Positions 23,803 through 36,860 of a DNA stretch of 64,000 nt are shown here, in pieces. The stretch is from Prinsepia uniflora (lineage: Eukaryota > Streptophyta > Magnoliopsida > Rosales > Rosaceae). Each line of letters opens with the position of its first letter. Within the stretch, counting starts at the first letter, position 1. The notes below the pieces were generated by a model, which saw only the letters and a program-made list of their open reading frames with translations, made no database searches and was not told the origin of the DNA. The stretch lies in contig CM064866.1 in assembly GCA_032719365.1 (NCBI GenBank), positions 6,305,781-6,369,780 of the forward strand, read 5' to 3'. Position numbers and translations under genes: made by a program.

Positions 23803-23813
23803 CTCCCCCTTGG
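23803..23813 (-). other. Copia polypurine tract
   Basis: The minus strand reads CCAAGGGGGAG directly before the TGTTG LTR start, the standard position for priming plus-strand DNA synthesis. The same tract with one change sits at 55608-55618 in another fragment of this family. Confidence 0.8.
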
Positions 23814-23864
23814 ATATTTCATGTAATGGTACTGCTTGACTACGCAATTATATGTTGACTCGTT

Positions 23865-24256
23865 AAAACCTTGCCAGGTAACAAAAATCCTATGGGACAA
23901 AAATAACCCTGGTCGAAGGAAAAAGAGTGCAACGTGCGTATAGGTGACCATATCGGAATCTTCTAAGGTAGTTGATGTCGTCTCTTCTGAAATATGGGTA
24001 GATAATCCGCCTTTGAGATAAATGCATTAGTGTTGCTCCACCAAAACCTTATCCGGTAAACCCAGTGGGAAAAACCCGTGGTTGAAGGGAAAAGATGTGC
24101 AAATGCAATGAGTCAAATCATAGCATCTTCAAGATGCATTATTAGCAGGGTGATCATACCAAAATGCGCCTCATTAAAATCTAGCCAAGTAACAAAACCT
24201 AATGGGACAAAATAACCCTGATCGTAGGACAAAAGAGTACACGATGATCATGTGAA
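23865..24256. repeat. Imperfect repeats in the copia 3' untranslated region
   Basis: Three diverged copies (about 23865, 24041 and 24173) of a 70-80-bp unit containing 'aaaacctt..ggtaac' and 'atgggacaaaataaccctg'. The region between the pol stop and the polypurine tract is made of these repeats. Confidence 0.7.
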
Positions 24257-25379
24257 TATACTTCGTGTAACAACCCGTACCTTCGGGAGGGGTACAAATG
24301 TAATTGTGTAAAATATTTGTATAAAATGACGATTTTGCCCTTGTGAATAGTGTGTCAAAAGTTGACTTTTTGATTTACAGGTTGATCGAGCCTTGACCAT
24401 TGACTGTGACGTAATTTAGGATGTCACGAGTCCGTAGACAGGTGGCACGTCCGATTTGGACAATCGGAGGGAAAGTTATGGTGTTCGGAAGGTTAAGGGC
24501 GTTACCGTAATTTTGGTTAAATAGGGGGAAATGTTGACTTTTTGTTGGACTCTTGGTTTTCACGTAGACTGAGGACCGTTAGATAGGTCTCGACGTCCTA
24601 AGTACAACGACAGGCGGCACGCTGTCATCGGACGTTGGACGGTAAAGTTATGGGTCTAGGAAGTTGAAGGGCAAAATGGTAATTTTGGACTTAGGGGCAT
24701 TTTGGTCTTTTCACAATTGGGCCAATCAGATAAGGCCATCTGGGTTTGTGTAATTGGATATTTATTTTGCTGTCCATGGAAAGTTGGACACGTGGGTTGA
24801 ACCTAGAGGATTCTAGGAAGGTTATTGTGTGCATGGTTATAACTTGCACACGTTCAAAACACCGTGCAATCGTCCAATTTCGCAGAAAAAGAGAGTGAGA
24901 CGGTGAGGATTTTCAGCTTTGATTCTGTGTGTGTGTGAAGCCTTGTGACTTGGTGAGAGTGACATAGAGAAAGGGGAAGCTGGTGAGTGGATTGTGAGTG
25001 AGAACTGTGCGAGGATTACCGGTGAAAGTCGGGTGTGAGTTCTCAAGAAAACAGAGAGGGTCGAGGTGGTGGAGCAATCACAGACGATCATTTTGATCCA
25101 AGCGAGTTCGAAGGGAGGCTAGGACAGCTGAGGGCAACTCTGTGGACTCAGAGGAGCACGGCGGAGGTTGGAACGATGGTAAGCTTTACTGTCCCTTGTT
25201 TTGCCGTTTTGATTCAAACGAAAAGTCGTGGCTTTTGGGGTTGAGTCAAGGGATTCTGTGAGTTCTATGAGACTCAGTAGGTTCCTAGGAAGCGTTTAAA
25301 CTCGAAGCCGTGACAGGGGAATGCTTGGTTGGCCGGGAACCGAAACAGGGGCTTCAGACAGTGTTTGTTCGAGCTTGAG

Positions 25380-28300
25380 TGACAGGACCCATCCCAACTG
25401 GACATCAAAAACCGTGCCCGATCCTGCTCCCGTCTGACAAGTCAACTAAAGGTCCGAAACTCCCCTTCAGTGCTTGCCAGACAAGGGATGTTTGCGCGGA
25501 TTTCTGCTGCTGTCACTGCCTCACGATCAGTCCCGAACGTCGTACCACGGCCTGGAGGGTCACAAAACAGAAAAGGTGTGAGTGGACAAAAATGACCTCT
25601 TATAAAAACATTTATCAAAATACAATCTTACCCTCCAGTTTTCACAAACTTGCATGCATATCGTAAAACATGAGTGACCGATAAAATCAAAACATATTTT
25701 TCCATGGTCCATAAAACTCATGTTCACCAAATCAGTTCATGTTATAAAACATCAAATCCCGGCTCTCAGGCCAAAACATGTGAAAACATAATCACTGGCC
25801 ACAAAGACCAAAAACCCGTACTCCATACCAATACGTCATCACAAATAACATCAATCAGCACTAATCACAAGTGCACAATAAATATATCAATCCAATCAAT
25901 CCGCACTACTCACAAGTGCACAATATCATAAATCACATCTGCACTACTCACAAGTGCACAATCAATCAAACTGCACTACTCACAAGTGCTGCACAATATC
26001 ATAAATCACATCTGCACTACTCACAAGTGCACAATCAATCAAACTGCACTACTCACAAGTGCTGCACTATATCATAAATCACATGTGCACTACTCACAAG
26101 TGCACAATCAATCAAACTGCACTACTCACAAGTGCTGCACTATATCATAAATCACATCTGCACTACTCACAAGTGCACAATCAATCAAACTGCACTACTC
26201 ACAAGTGCTGCACTACGCTTAGGCCAATATCCAGTCACTCTCTCGGGAACAGACACCTCTGGGCTCAACCCCCTCGGGCTCAGTCACCTCTGGGCGAACA
26301 CATCCCCAGGCTCAGACACCTCCGAGTGGTACATCCAGGCTCAGTCTCATCCGAGAAGCTGACTACCATAGGATCAACTCCCGATCCTACAATCACATCC
26401 CCCAAGCTCCGGTCGTCTGGGTAATCCCCCCAAGCACCGACCGTCTGGGAATATCACAATCACAATGAAAACCATCCCGGGAATTACATCCCAAAACATT
26501 TCAATCAAATCTTGACTTCATACCAAGTCAAGATCATTCCCAACTGGGTCTCAAGCCCAAAATACCTTTTACACATAAACCGTTAAAATCACATTTAAAT
26601 CAATAGAATAATTCGGAAATCATCATTGACTCACCAACCAAGTCAAAATATCATTTTAGAAATCATTTAGACTCCGGGCCTAGCCCAAAACATCATTTGC
26701 ACGTTCCTCGTAAAATGTGCCTGAAAGACTGATTAAAATAATCATAAAATCCCAATAAATCATTAATTTCACAATTTCACAAGTGACTCCAAATCCGAGT
26801 CAAAATCACTATTCACTTGGGTTCTCATGCCCAAAATAACATTATCACGCAAATCCATCCGTTGCAACCTCCGTTGCCATTTTCACGTAAATCCACGAAA
26901 TTGACCATTGACTCATTCCCGAGTCATCACATCATTTTCCAATCCATGACTCAACAATCCGAGTCCAAACATTATTTTCAATCAATTTTAATCCCGGACT
27001 CACAAATCAAGTCCAAACATCATTTTTACCAAATTTCGTAATTTCTCGAAAATCGCCCAAAATAATAATATAATATTCATAAAATCGAGAAATTACCGGA
27101 TTGAAACACAAATCATGCCTAAAATCATATAATAAGGCATTAAAATCATATATGCATGCATCACGGTTAGAAAACAAAGTCCACTCACACACACCGTTCA
27201 AAACGGTCCGTTTCCGAGCTGCACGTTTTTCCGTAAAATCTGGAAATCACAACTCCTGTTCAAAATCATTATAGAGGGTTACTAACATCTCAAAATACAA
27301 CATATAATTTTCCCCAATTTTTCCGGGATTTAAATACGTATTTTAAACGTAAAACAAAACTTCGGATACACGGAACATTATCGTAACAACATCTGATTTC
27401 CCCGAAATCAACGTCAAAATGTTCATTACACTGAGAGGATCAAAAGTCATGTTGATCTCACCTTGAGACTAGGTCGGACGCGCCCTCACGCGCCGCCGTG
27501 AGTGGCTGCGCGTGAAACCCACGCGCTAGCTACAGTGTCGTCGTTCATGCCCGTTTGTCTGGTAAACGGGTCGTTTAACCTGCGATCAGACCCGTTTGGT
27601 TTTCTGTCAATTCCACACTGAATTTATCAATTGAACATTCATACAGCTTCGAATTAAGTTCAATTTAAGATCTGTGGACACAATTACAATCGAACTTACC
27701 TCAAACCTCATGATCACAGTTGATCATTCGAAGAACACCCCGCACACTGTTCATCATCAGAACTCCCTCAATTTCAATCGATTTCTCTCAATTGATTCAA
27801 CCAGAAGCATCAAGGGACTCAGGTAAACCTTTTCCCCAAATCAATTGAATCAATTCATGGCTCAAACTCCACGACTCAAACTCGATTCTTCGTCACTGTG
27901 CAACCATGGAGTTCAGTCAATCTCAACCAGTTTCTTCCAATTGATGGATCCAGAAGCATCGTGGGATCCTCAGGAACATAATCCCCAGCTCAATTCCATC
28001 CATCGAAGCCTCCAATTCCTCGACTCAAGCTCGAAAATTCTGAAAGCTTCCTTCCTCAGTTCTACCTCAATTCGACCTTAATTCCACTTAGTTCCTTCTA
28101 CAAAATTGATCGTCGTAATCCCAGAAGACTGAAACTGAACCCAATTTCGATCAACAAGGCTCAATTCATCCAATTTGATTTTTCCTCCCAAAAACCCAAT
28201 TTTCGAATTCTAGTTCCCAGCTCACTCTCAATCTCCCGTGTTTACCCAGTTGAGTTAGTCTCAACAAGCACTCGATTTTGCCCTCAAAACCAGTTAGAAA

Positions 28301-28989
28301 TGGCAGCTAACACTCTCCAATTCTGCTGCTCAATGCTCACGGGTAAGAAAAACAAAGAAGAAGAAAATTAAGGAGAAAATAGAGGAGATGATGAAGGATA
28401 AATGATGATGTTGTAATGATGGTGTTGGGAGGGAAACATGGAGCTGGAATCAAGGGATAGGTGACACTTGTCACTCATCCGAATGTGCACAGTCACCGGG
28501 TACTATTCATATTAAAATATTATTTTAATTCCAGTTCGTTCGGTTAATCGAGCCCGATTCCGTGACCATAACTTCGTCGTCGAATCTCCGATTTCGGCAT
28601 GCCGCCTGTCCTTGGATTCGTATCGACGAGACCTACGTAACGGTCCTTGGCCCTCGTCCGTTGGACTTCCCGGCCAAAAAGTCAACATTTGGCCCCTAAT
28701 ATGCCAAATTACCAAAATACCCCTCTACTTCCGAACACCATAACTTTCTCTACGAATGTCGGAATCAAACGTCCACCTGTCTATGGACTCGTGACGTCCA
28801 GAACTACGTCACAGTCACCGGCCAAAGTTCATTTGACCGCCCGAACTAAAAGTCAACATTTTGCCCACACCAGGGGCAAAACGGTCATTTTGCACGTTTC
28901 GTCCGATTTCACTCAACTAATCCCCGATTAGTCATTCTAATTCATAATTAATTAATATTCAATCCCGATATTCGGGACGGGTCATTACA
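25380..28989 (-). mobile_element. Gypsy-type solo LTR (level 3), minus orientation, TSD TTGAG
   Basis: Runs TGACAGGACCC...GGGTCATTACA on the plus strand, flanked by TTGAG at 25375-25379 and 28990-28994. It interrupts the LTR of 24266-33497. At 3610 bp it is longer than its sisters, mainly because of a 73-bp minisatellite and a different 3' half. It belongs to a second subfamily together with 46533-49759, with which it shares long stretches around 27480-28970. No internal domain. Confidence 0.9.
25938..26215. repeat. 73-bp minisatellite, about four copies
   Basis: Units begin near 25938, 26011, 26084 and 26157. Each contains CACTACTCACAAGTGC twice, so the repeat is hierarchical. It lies between the paired GTGAGTGGAC (25578) and GTCCACTCAC (27179) sites of this LTR. 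The open frames over it are repeat artefacts. Confidence 0.95.
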
Positions 28990-29634
28990 TTGAGGACGAT
29001 GGGTTAGAGGCTGTAATGTTTACATTTTAGGATTGGAATCAATTACTTAGGCCAGGACGAAGCTAAGGGATTAAACATGAGTGAAAATGGTGGAGAATTG
29101 GCGAAGAACAGCCTTCGTCAGTTCAGATTGTCCACGGCTGAGGAAGACGATGAACAGTACCCCACTGTTCAGGCGCGTGAAGCCCACACGCAGCCTCTTT
29201 GGGCGGCGCGTGAAGCCCACACGCAGCCTCTTTGGGCGGCGCGTGAGGGCGCGTGGGGAAGAATCTGGGGAACCTTCCAACATGGTTTTGAGTCTAATCG
29301 TTGTAACGAATCTTTTGGTACAAGTTTCGTGTTAATCGGACACCGGGTCGGGTTAGTTTGAGGATTCGAAAGGTTTAGGGTTTTCGTTTAAATTGCGTTT
29401 AAAATTCCGATAAATTGGGGAAATTTGGATAAGCGTATTTGAAGTAATTGTGACCTGATTTTGTGACTTTTGACAGGGCAGGACACTTCTGAGACGGTTG
29501 AGGAGCGCACGGAGCGCGCTGACGCTTTCAGACTCGTGAGTGGACTTTTTCTTTTTCAACGAGCATGCCTAACTATTTTTATCTTCATGTTTTATGATTT
29601 TATGTATGTTTTCATGCTCATTGCTTATGCTATC

Positions 29635-32414
29635 TGTAACAACCCGTACATTCGGGAAGGGTAAAAATGTAAGTTTGTAAAAGTTTTGTATAAAAGGACG
29701 ATTTTGCCCTTGTGAATAGTTGGTCAAACGTTGACTTTTTGATTGATCGGTTGGATGAGTGTTGACCATTGACCGTGACGTAGTTTAGGACGTCACGAGT
29801 CCGTAGACAGGTGACAGGTTCGAATCGGACGATCGGAGAAAAAGTTATGACGTTCGGAAGATTGAGGGCGTTACTGCAAATTTGACTAAATGAGGAAAAT
29901 GTTGACTTTTTAGTGGATTTCTAATTTTTTTTCCATAGACCGAGGGCCGTTAGATAGGTCTCGACGTCCTGAGTACAACGACAGGCGGCACGCTGTCATC
30001 GGACGTCGGACGGAAAAGTTACGGGTTTAGAACGGTGAGGGCAAAACGGTAATTAATTACATGAGGGGCATTTTGGTCTTTTTCCTCAGCCCAATCAGAT
30101 AAGGGCAAGTGACTAGTGGGCTGGGATATTTTTCACTTCAGTCCATGGAGAAGTGGGCACGTGGACAAAAGCTAGAGGGTTCTAGGGGGAGTTTAAGTGT
30201 GCACGGCCACACAATGTGCACGTTGCATTTTGCTTGAACACAGAGAAACAGAGGGGAAAACTTAGGGAGACAGTGATCGATTCAGGGGGTGATTGAGTGA
30301 AGAGTGAATTGAGAGAGTGATAGTGAGACGAGGGTGAGGTGTTGGTCGTGATTTGGGGGAGAAACCGTGCACGGAGAGACGACGGTGGTGCGGCGGAAGT
30401 CGGAGAAAATAGGGAAGCTGTGAGGCAGAGGCGGTGGCTGTGTCGTGTGGTGGCTCAAACCAAGGCAGTGGGAGGCTCAGGAGGTTGCAAGGAACCCAAC
30501 GAGCACCGTGACACGCGGCGGTGCGCACGGCGGAGACAGAATCGAAGGGTAAGCTCGATTCCCTTGTTTTCCCGATTTTCTTATTCTTCAAAGTCGTGAA
30601 GCTAGGGTTAGAATCGAGGGATTTGGAGGCCAGGGTGAGACTCCTGGAGGTCCCAGGAGTCGGTTGGTTGTGGTGCCGTGCCGGGGGAGGACCTGGGCGA
30701 CCGGCGGCCAAAACAAGGGTCACGGGCCATCTGTTTCGAGGCCGTGAACGGGGGGTTTTAGGCCGTGATTCTTCGATGTTATGACGGGGTTAGATTGCTT
30801 AGGATGGGACGAAGCTCCTGGGATTGGATTGGACTAGAATGGTGGAGGCACGGCGGAGAACCAGTCACGTCGGTTCAACTGTGCTGAACCGGGTGACTCG
30901 AGGTTGAAGGAACACTGTAGCAGGCGCGTGAGGCCCACGCACAACCACTTTGGGCAGCGCATGGAGGCGCGTGGGAAGGATTCTGGCCAAGCTTCCAACA
31001 TGGTTTTGGTTCTGAATGTTCTAAGGAATCCAATGGTATAATTTTCGGGTTAATTGGATGATGTTACGGGATGGTTCAGGATTCCGGACGGTTTAGGGTT
31101 TAGGATTAAAATATTATTTAATTCCCGAAAAATTGGGGAAAATAGGGTGAGTATCCTTGATGTAATTGTGACCCTATTTGGTGCCTATTGACAGGACGGG
31201 AGACGCCTGAGACGGTCGAGGAGCGCACGGAGCGCGATTGACTCGTTTCGATCTTTGAGTGGACCCTTTCTCTAAAACGAGCATGCCTAACTGTTTTAAT
31301 TATGTTTTAATGTTTTTAATTAAGTTTTTATGCTTATGGATGATGCCTATATGTGATTGTTATGTTTGCACGTTTTACGAGACATTTTCGGGTTTTTCGC
31401 ACGTTTTTCGAGAAAAGCCGGATTTTGGATTTTGATACCATACTTTGGGATTACAACTCAAATTTGTTTTCTGCTCGTTTAAATGAATGATGAACCTTGA
31501 TTTAGTATTTACGAATTTCTGTCTATAATATGAGATTCCGGATTTGGGTTCGGAACAACGGTTCTGAATGCCGGAAGGGCTTCGAACCGGGGATTTCGGA
31601 TTCGAGTTTGGATGTGGATTTAGAAGATTTTTATCGATTTGAATTGGATTTGCTGGATCTGGATATGGGTTTAAAGACCCAGATTATGTTGATGGGGGAC
31701 GGGCCCGGATTGAGTTTAATGACTCGGGAGTTTAAAGACTCGGATATTTATGATATGACCCCCATAGGCCTATTGAGTTTAAAGACTCGGGAGTTTAAAG
31801 ACTCGGATTTCATTTGAGGCCTGGTTGAGTTTAAAGACTCGGATAGACCCAGCAGGTTTGATCGGAAAATAATGTTTTGATGTTCATGATTTATGATACG
31901 GTTTTTCTAACGCGCATGCTAGGTTTTTGTGACTGTTTTATAGTATTTCTGTTTCTTATGATGTTCTTTATTCTTATTATCGTCTTTATTGGTTTATTAG
32001 TGTTTTATTCACTGAGTTAGGCATGTGATTTCCAAAATGAAGGGAACAGGTCTTATTTTTTCTTACGTCTGATAAGAACTTGATTTCAGAACTTTTATTT
32101 TATTGTTGGTCCACTCACATCTTTGGTTTTAAATTTCCCTCCAGGTCGTAGAGAATCAGCGCTGGGGTGAACGTTGAGGCAGGAATCGAGGCATAGAGCT
32201 TCTGACGTTCTTCCGTTGCGAGATTAGCATTGTAGGATTTTGTGCCCATTTAGTAGAACTATGCTCTAACTGACAGTTGTATTATATTTACTCCTTCGTC
32301 TGATAGTTATACTTATGGTATTGTTATAGTTCTTTTGGTACTTTAAGTGTGATTGTCAGACGGGAGCAGGGTTTGTCCCGGGTATCGAGGTGATATTTGG
32401 GACGGGTCCTGACA
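29635..32414 (+). mobile_element. Gypsy-type solo LTR (level 3), TSD CTATC
   Basis: Starts TGTAACAACCCGTAC, ends GGGACGGGTCCTGACA, with perfect CTATC at 29630-29634 and 32415-32419. Length is 2780 bp with nothing nested, so it is the cleanest reference copy of the LTR. Block order: 5' end, GC-rich block with candidate donor at 30549, GCGCGTG block (30925-30985), candidate acceptor at 31194, GAGTGGACC (31256; the donor GT has mutated to TT), TTTAAAGACTCGG repeats (31720-31840), GGTCCACTCAC (32108), acceptor at 32144, end. Confidence 0.92.
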
Positions 32415-33574
32415 CTATCTCTGGTTTACCTACTTGCACGTTTTTCGAGACATTTACGGGTTTTAGCACGTTTTACGAGAAAGGTTTTGATTTCTGATTA
32501 TGATGCAATGCTTTTGGGCTTTCAATCTATAAATGGTTTTAATGATTATAAATGGATTTTGAGACATGATTTGATAATCAAGGGTTTCGGTTTTAAAATC
32601 GGATTTCGGATTTCGGAAAACGGAATTTGGTTTTAAAGTTGAAAAGGGAGTTTCCGAATTTGGGTTCGGAATGACAATTCTGAACGCCGGAACGACATCT
32701 GAAATGGTGATTTCGAATTCGGGTTTGGGTATGGATTTGGAAATGATTTCAGTATGATTTGGATTGGATTTGCTGGATCTGATTAGTGGGTTTAAAAACC
32801 CGGATTATATAAGACGGTGGCGGGCCCGGATTGAGTTTAAAGACTCAAGAGTTTAAAGACTCAGATATTTACGATATTTCCCCCGTAGGCCTGTTGAGTT
32901 TAAAGACTCGGGAGTTTAAAGACTCGGAATACAGTTGAGGCCTGGTTTGAGTTTAAAGACTCGGATAGACCCAGCAGGTTTGATCGGACATTGAGATTGA
33001 TAGATCTTGTTTTTATGATACGATTTTAGAATGATCATTATACTATTTTTTTTATGTTGCTGTTTTTCCGATACTTAGTTAGGCATGCATGCTTTACTTT
33101 AAAATGGAGGGAAAATCCTGTTGTTTTCTTAAACTGTTTTGTTTATGAAATCGAGTTTAGAAACTCTTCTTTCTTTTTAGTCCACTCACACTTTTTTGGT
33201 TTTAAATTACCCTCCAGGTCGTGGTGAAAATCGTCGGGGTGAACGTTGAGGCAGGGATCTAGGCATAGAGCTTTGCGGCGTTTTCCGTTGCGTGATTAGC
33301 CTAGTAGGACTTTTGTGCCTGTTTTGTATTATACTATGCTCTGTGTCACCTTTGACTCATTATGTTATATTTTCTCCCTAGTCTGATAGTTATACTTATG
33401 ATTTCTTGTGGTCGTTTTGGTACTTGTAAGTGTGATTGTCAGATGGGAGCAGGGTTCGCCCCGGTTATCGAGGTGATAATCGGGGTGGGTCCTGTCACTT
33501 CGGGATACTCAGTATACCTCTGGATACTTGGTACACTTCAGGATACTCCCCCGGATATTGACTCTCCCTGAAAA

Positions 33575-34834
33575 CTACAGAATAGGTAGATCAGCTAGTC
33601 TACGTAAACCAATACCTCGCACATGCTGCTGGAATGTGACCTTTGGTAATGACTTGGTGAACAAGTCTGCATGGTTATCTTGAGATCGTATTGGCTTGAT
33701 CTCAATCTTCCGATGTTCTTGCTGTTGCTGGTTAAAGAAGAACTTCGGTGCAATATGCTTGGTGTTGTCTCCCTTAATGAAACCGGTCTTCATCTGCTCT
33801 ATGCAGGCAGCATTATCTTCGTAGATAACTGTCGGTTCATTATGGGTGGAGTTCAGTCCACATGTACTTCGAATATGCCCAGTAATAGCTCTTAACCATA
33901 TGCATTCACGAACTGCTTCGTGCATGGCTAAAATCTCGGCATGATTCGAAGACGTAGCAATAAGGATCTGCTTTGTAGACCTCCAAGATATTGCTGTGTT
34001 CCCAATGGTAAAGACATAACCGGATTGGGAACATGCCTTGTGTGGGTCTGATAGGTAACCTGCATCAGCATACCCAACGAGGCGTGCATCATTTCGGGGA
34101 CCAAGGGGGTTTGATTCATTCCTCGATGCATAGGGATAGAATAAGCCCATATCCGTGGTGCCTCTAAGGTACCAGAAGATGTCTTTTATGCCATTCCAAT
34201 GGCGGCGTGTTGGCGCAGAGCTAAATCTAGCTAGCAAGTTCACAGCAAATGAAATGTCTGGTCTAGTGCATTGAGCCAAGTACAACAGTGCGCCTATTGC
34301 ACTTAGATATGGCACTTCTGGTGTCAATATCTCTTCGTTGTCATCTGCTGGACGAAACGGGTCCTTTTTAGGATCTAGACTCCGGACGATCATAGGCGTG
34401 CTTGAAGGTTTTGCTTTATCCTCATTAAAGCGTCTCAACATCTTCTGGATGTAATTCGATTGAAGGACCAAAATTCCATCTGCACGGTGCTCGAGCTCTA
34501 GGCCGAGACAGAAGTGTGTTCTCCCAAGATATTTCATTTCAAATTCTAACTTCAGGTGCTTAGCGGTTTCTTGGATTTCTTCAGGAGTACCAATCAGATT
34601 CATGTCATCGACATAAACTGCTATTATAGCAAAACCGGAGCTTGTTTTCTTAATAAACATGCATGGGCATAATTCATTATTCACATATCCCAATCTGATC
34701 AAATATTCACTTAGACGGTTATACCACATCCGTCCGGATTGTTTCAATCCATAAAGTGAACGCCTCAAACGAATGTAGAGCGTGTTCCGTGGTCTGGAAT
34801 TATTTGAATCAGATAGCCTAAGTCCTTCAGGAAC

Positions 34835-34875
<41 letters not shown>

Positions 34876-36860
34876 TATCTAGATCCCCATAGAGATATGC
34901 TGTGACCACATCCAAAAGCTGCATACTCAGTTTTTCGGAAACTACCAAACTGATAAGGTAACAGAACGTTATAATGTCCATTACTGGAGAGTACGTCTCC
35001 TCGTAATCAATCTCAGGGTGTTGAGAAAATCCTTGCGCCACTAAACGAGCTTTGTATCTCACAATCTCGTTTTTCTCATTACGCTTCCTTACAAATACCC
35101 ATTTAAAACCTACAGGTTTAACATGGGGAGGTGTGGGAGTTAAAGGTCCAAACACCTTTCTTTTTGTCAAGGAATCAAGTTCGACCTGGATTGCTTCTTT
35201 CCATTTTGGCCAGTCTTCTCTACGTTGGCATTCATCAACGGAGCGAGATTAGATATCATCACTAGTTATTATTTCAGTAGCTACTGCGAATACAAATATA
35301 TCATCGATGATAATATCATTCTGATTCCATATCTCATTTAAACATGCATAGTTTACAGAGATCTCTCTATTCTCGGGAATGGGTTCAGACGTTGAGGCAT
35401 CCCCCAACGTCGTCTCTTCTAAGACAGACCCATAATTCGAAATTATCTCATGAGATGGATAAGATGATATAGTGATATCCAAGGGATTCAATTGTGCCAA
35501 ATTTGTCCTCTTCCGGGGATAAGAATCCTTCAAACCTATTGGTCTACCTCGCTTCTGGGCAGGGACATATGGCTGGTTAGCCGCCATGGCCGTACTTTGT
35601 CCATCTGGGACGGCGCGTCCTACGGGGACGTCTATCCTTACAGGCACGTTTGCAGCAGGTATATGTGATCTCGTCACTTTAGCTAGATCAGAGAAAGCAT
35701 CTGGCATATTATTAGCTACACTCTGTAGATCTAGAATTCTTCGCACTTCATTCTCACTTTGTACGGTTCGGGGATCAAGATGAGACATAGTGGAGACAGT
35801 CCACGTCAATTCACATCGTTCTCCAGGAACGTTAGCGTTCTTATCTCCCCCTAACGGCTGGAAGACTGTCTCATCGAAGTGACAATCCGCAAAATGAGCG
35901 GTAAAGAGATCGCCTGTCAAGGGCTCTAAATAACGTATAATGGAGGGGGATTCATAACCGACATAGATGCCCCTCCGGCATTGAGGTCCCATTTTGTACG
36001 TTGTGGCGGCGCAATTGGCATGTAAACAGCGCACCCAAACACGCATAAGCGCGAAACATCAAGTTCGTACCCAGTTGCCAGCGGTAACGCGGAATAGGGT
36101 TGGGTGGCAGTGGGCCTCAACCGGACCAACATAGCTGCATGCAAAATTGCATAGCCCCACGCAGAAAGTGGTAGCTTGGTGCGCATAACCAAAGTCCGTG
36201 CAATCATTTGTAAACGTTTAATGAATGCTTCTGCGAGACCATTCTTGGTGTGAACATGTGCAACTGGATGTTCAATATCAATCCCAAGGGACATGCAATA
36301 ATCATCGAAAGATTTCGATGTAAACTACCCGACATTATCAAGTCTAATGGACTTTATGGGATAATCCGAATGGTGGGCCCTTAATTTAATGATTTTGGCA
36401 AGGAGTTTAGCAAACGCAGCATTGCGTGTGGACAATAGGGTCACGTGTGACCACCTCGTCGATGCATCAACCAAAACCATGAAATATTTAAATGGTCCAC
36501 ATGGTGGTTGGATGGGTCCACAAATATCCCCTTGTATTCTATACAAGAAAGGGACAGAGTCTTTATCGATCTTTGCATATGATGGTCTAGTGTTCAATTT
36601 CCCCATTGAGCAAGCTTGACATAGTGTGTCACTAAACACTAGCTCTTTATTTGTAAAGGGATGCCCGTGTGATGTATTGAGGATACGGCGCATCATACCT
36701 TGACCGGGGTGTCCCAATCGATCATGCCATAATAAGTAGTTGCTAGGGTTAGGTAACGTCCGGCTAGCTATGTGATTTGCCTTAATGATTCTAATAGTGG
36801 TCACGTAGAGTCCACTCCTGAGGCATTTCAATTTTTCCAATTTACGCTTCCGGCCATACA
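33575..36860 (-). pseudogene. Copia pol: integrase, reverse transcriptase, RNase H (broken)
   Basis: Minus-strand polyprotein part. Order: integrase zinc finger (HDRLGHPG ... CQAC), integrase core with DICGPI and RLDN, the chromodomain-free copia C-terminal region, reverse transcriptase with YVDD (YVDDMNLIGT), and RNase H ending near LADLPIL. Breaks: a TAG at 36325-36327 replacing the Glu codon usual after RLDNxG, a one-base loss in an A/T run at 35992-35995, and a TAA at 35249-35251. Otherwise the frame is conserved from 36860 to the stop at 33575-33577. The TA microsatellite at 34838-34870 adds in-frame Ile-Tyr residues to the reverse transcriptase. The N-terminal pol part lies at 51690-52005, beyond the nested insertion. 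It cannot make active enzymes. Confidence 0.92.
34838..34870. repeat. (TA)n microsatellite inside the reverse transcriptase
   Basis: About 16 TA units encode alternating Ile-Tyr between DTEIY and MKVPEG on the minus strand, close after the first catalytic Asp segment (DVVTAYLYG). The rest of the domain stays in frame, so the expansion was a multiple of three bases. Confidence 0.9.

Larger units (their letters stand above)
24266..33497 (+). mobile_element. Gypsy-type solo LTR (level 2) with two nested LTRs, TSD CTTCG
   Basis: Starts TGTAACAACCCGTACC, ends GGGGTGGGTCCTGTCA, flanked by CTTCG at 24261-24265 and 33498-33502, inside the copia 3' untranslated region. Removing the two nested LTRs and their duplications leaves about 2.8 kb, the length of sister copies. 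The order of blocks is continuous across both nested elements, which confirms the assignment. It includes candidate splice sites (GT at 25179, AG at 29476, GT at 29536, AG at 33217), a duplicated GCGCGTG block (29170-29235) and GTTTAAAGACTCGG repeats (32833-32963). No coding capacity. Confidence 0.9.

Noticed and set aside
25938..26215. CRISPR-like array
   Set aside because: Direct repeats have no unique spacers, the period is 73 bp with an internal sub-repeat, and the context is a plant LTR.
25871..26424. Several overlapping open frames on the plus strand
   Set aside because: They are read through the 73-bp minisatellite of an LTR; the repeat unit happens to lack stops in these frames. The translation is periodic HYSQVHNQ-type text, not a protein.
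30262..30784. Overlapping frames on both strands (86-153 codons)
   Set aside because: GC-rich LTR sequence keeps frames open by composition. The equivalent regions of sister LTRs do not conserve any frame.
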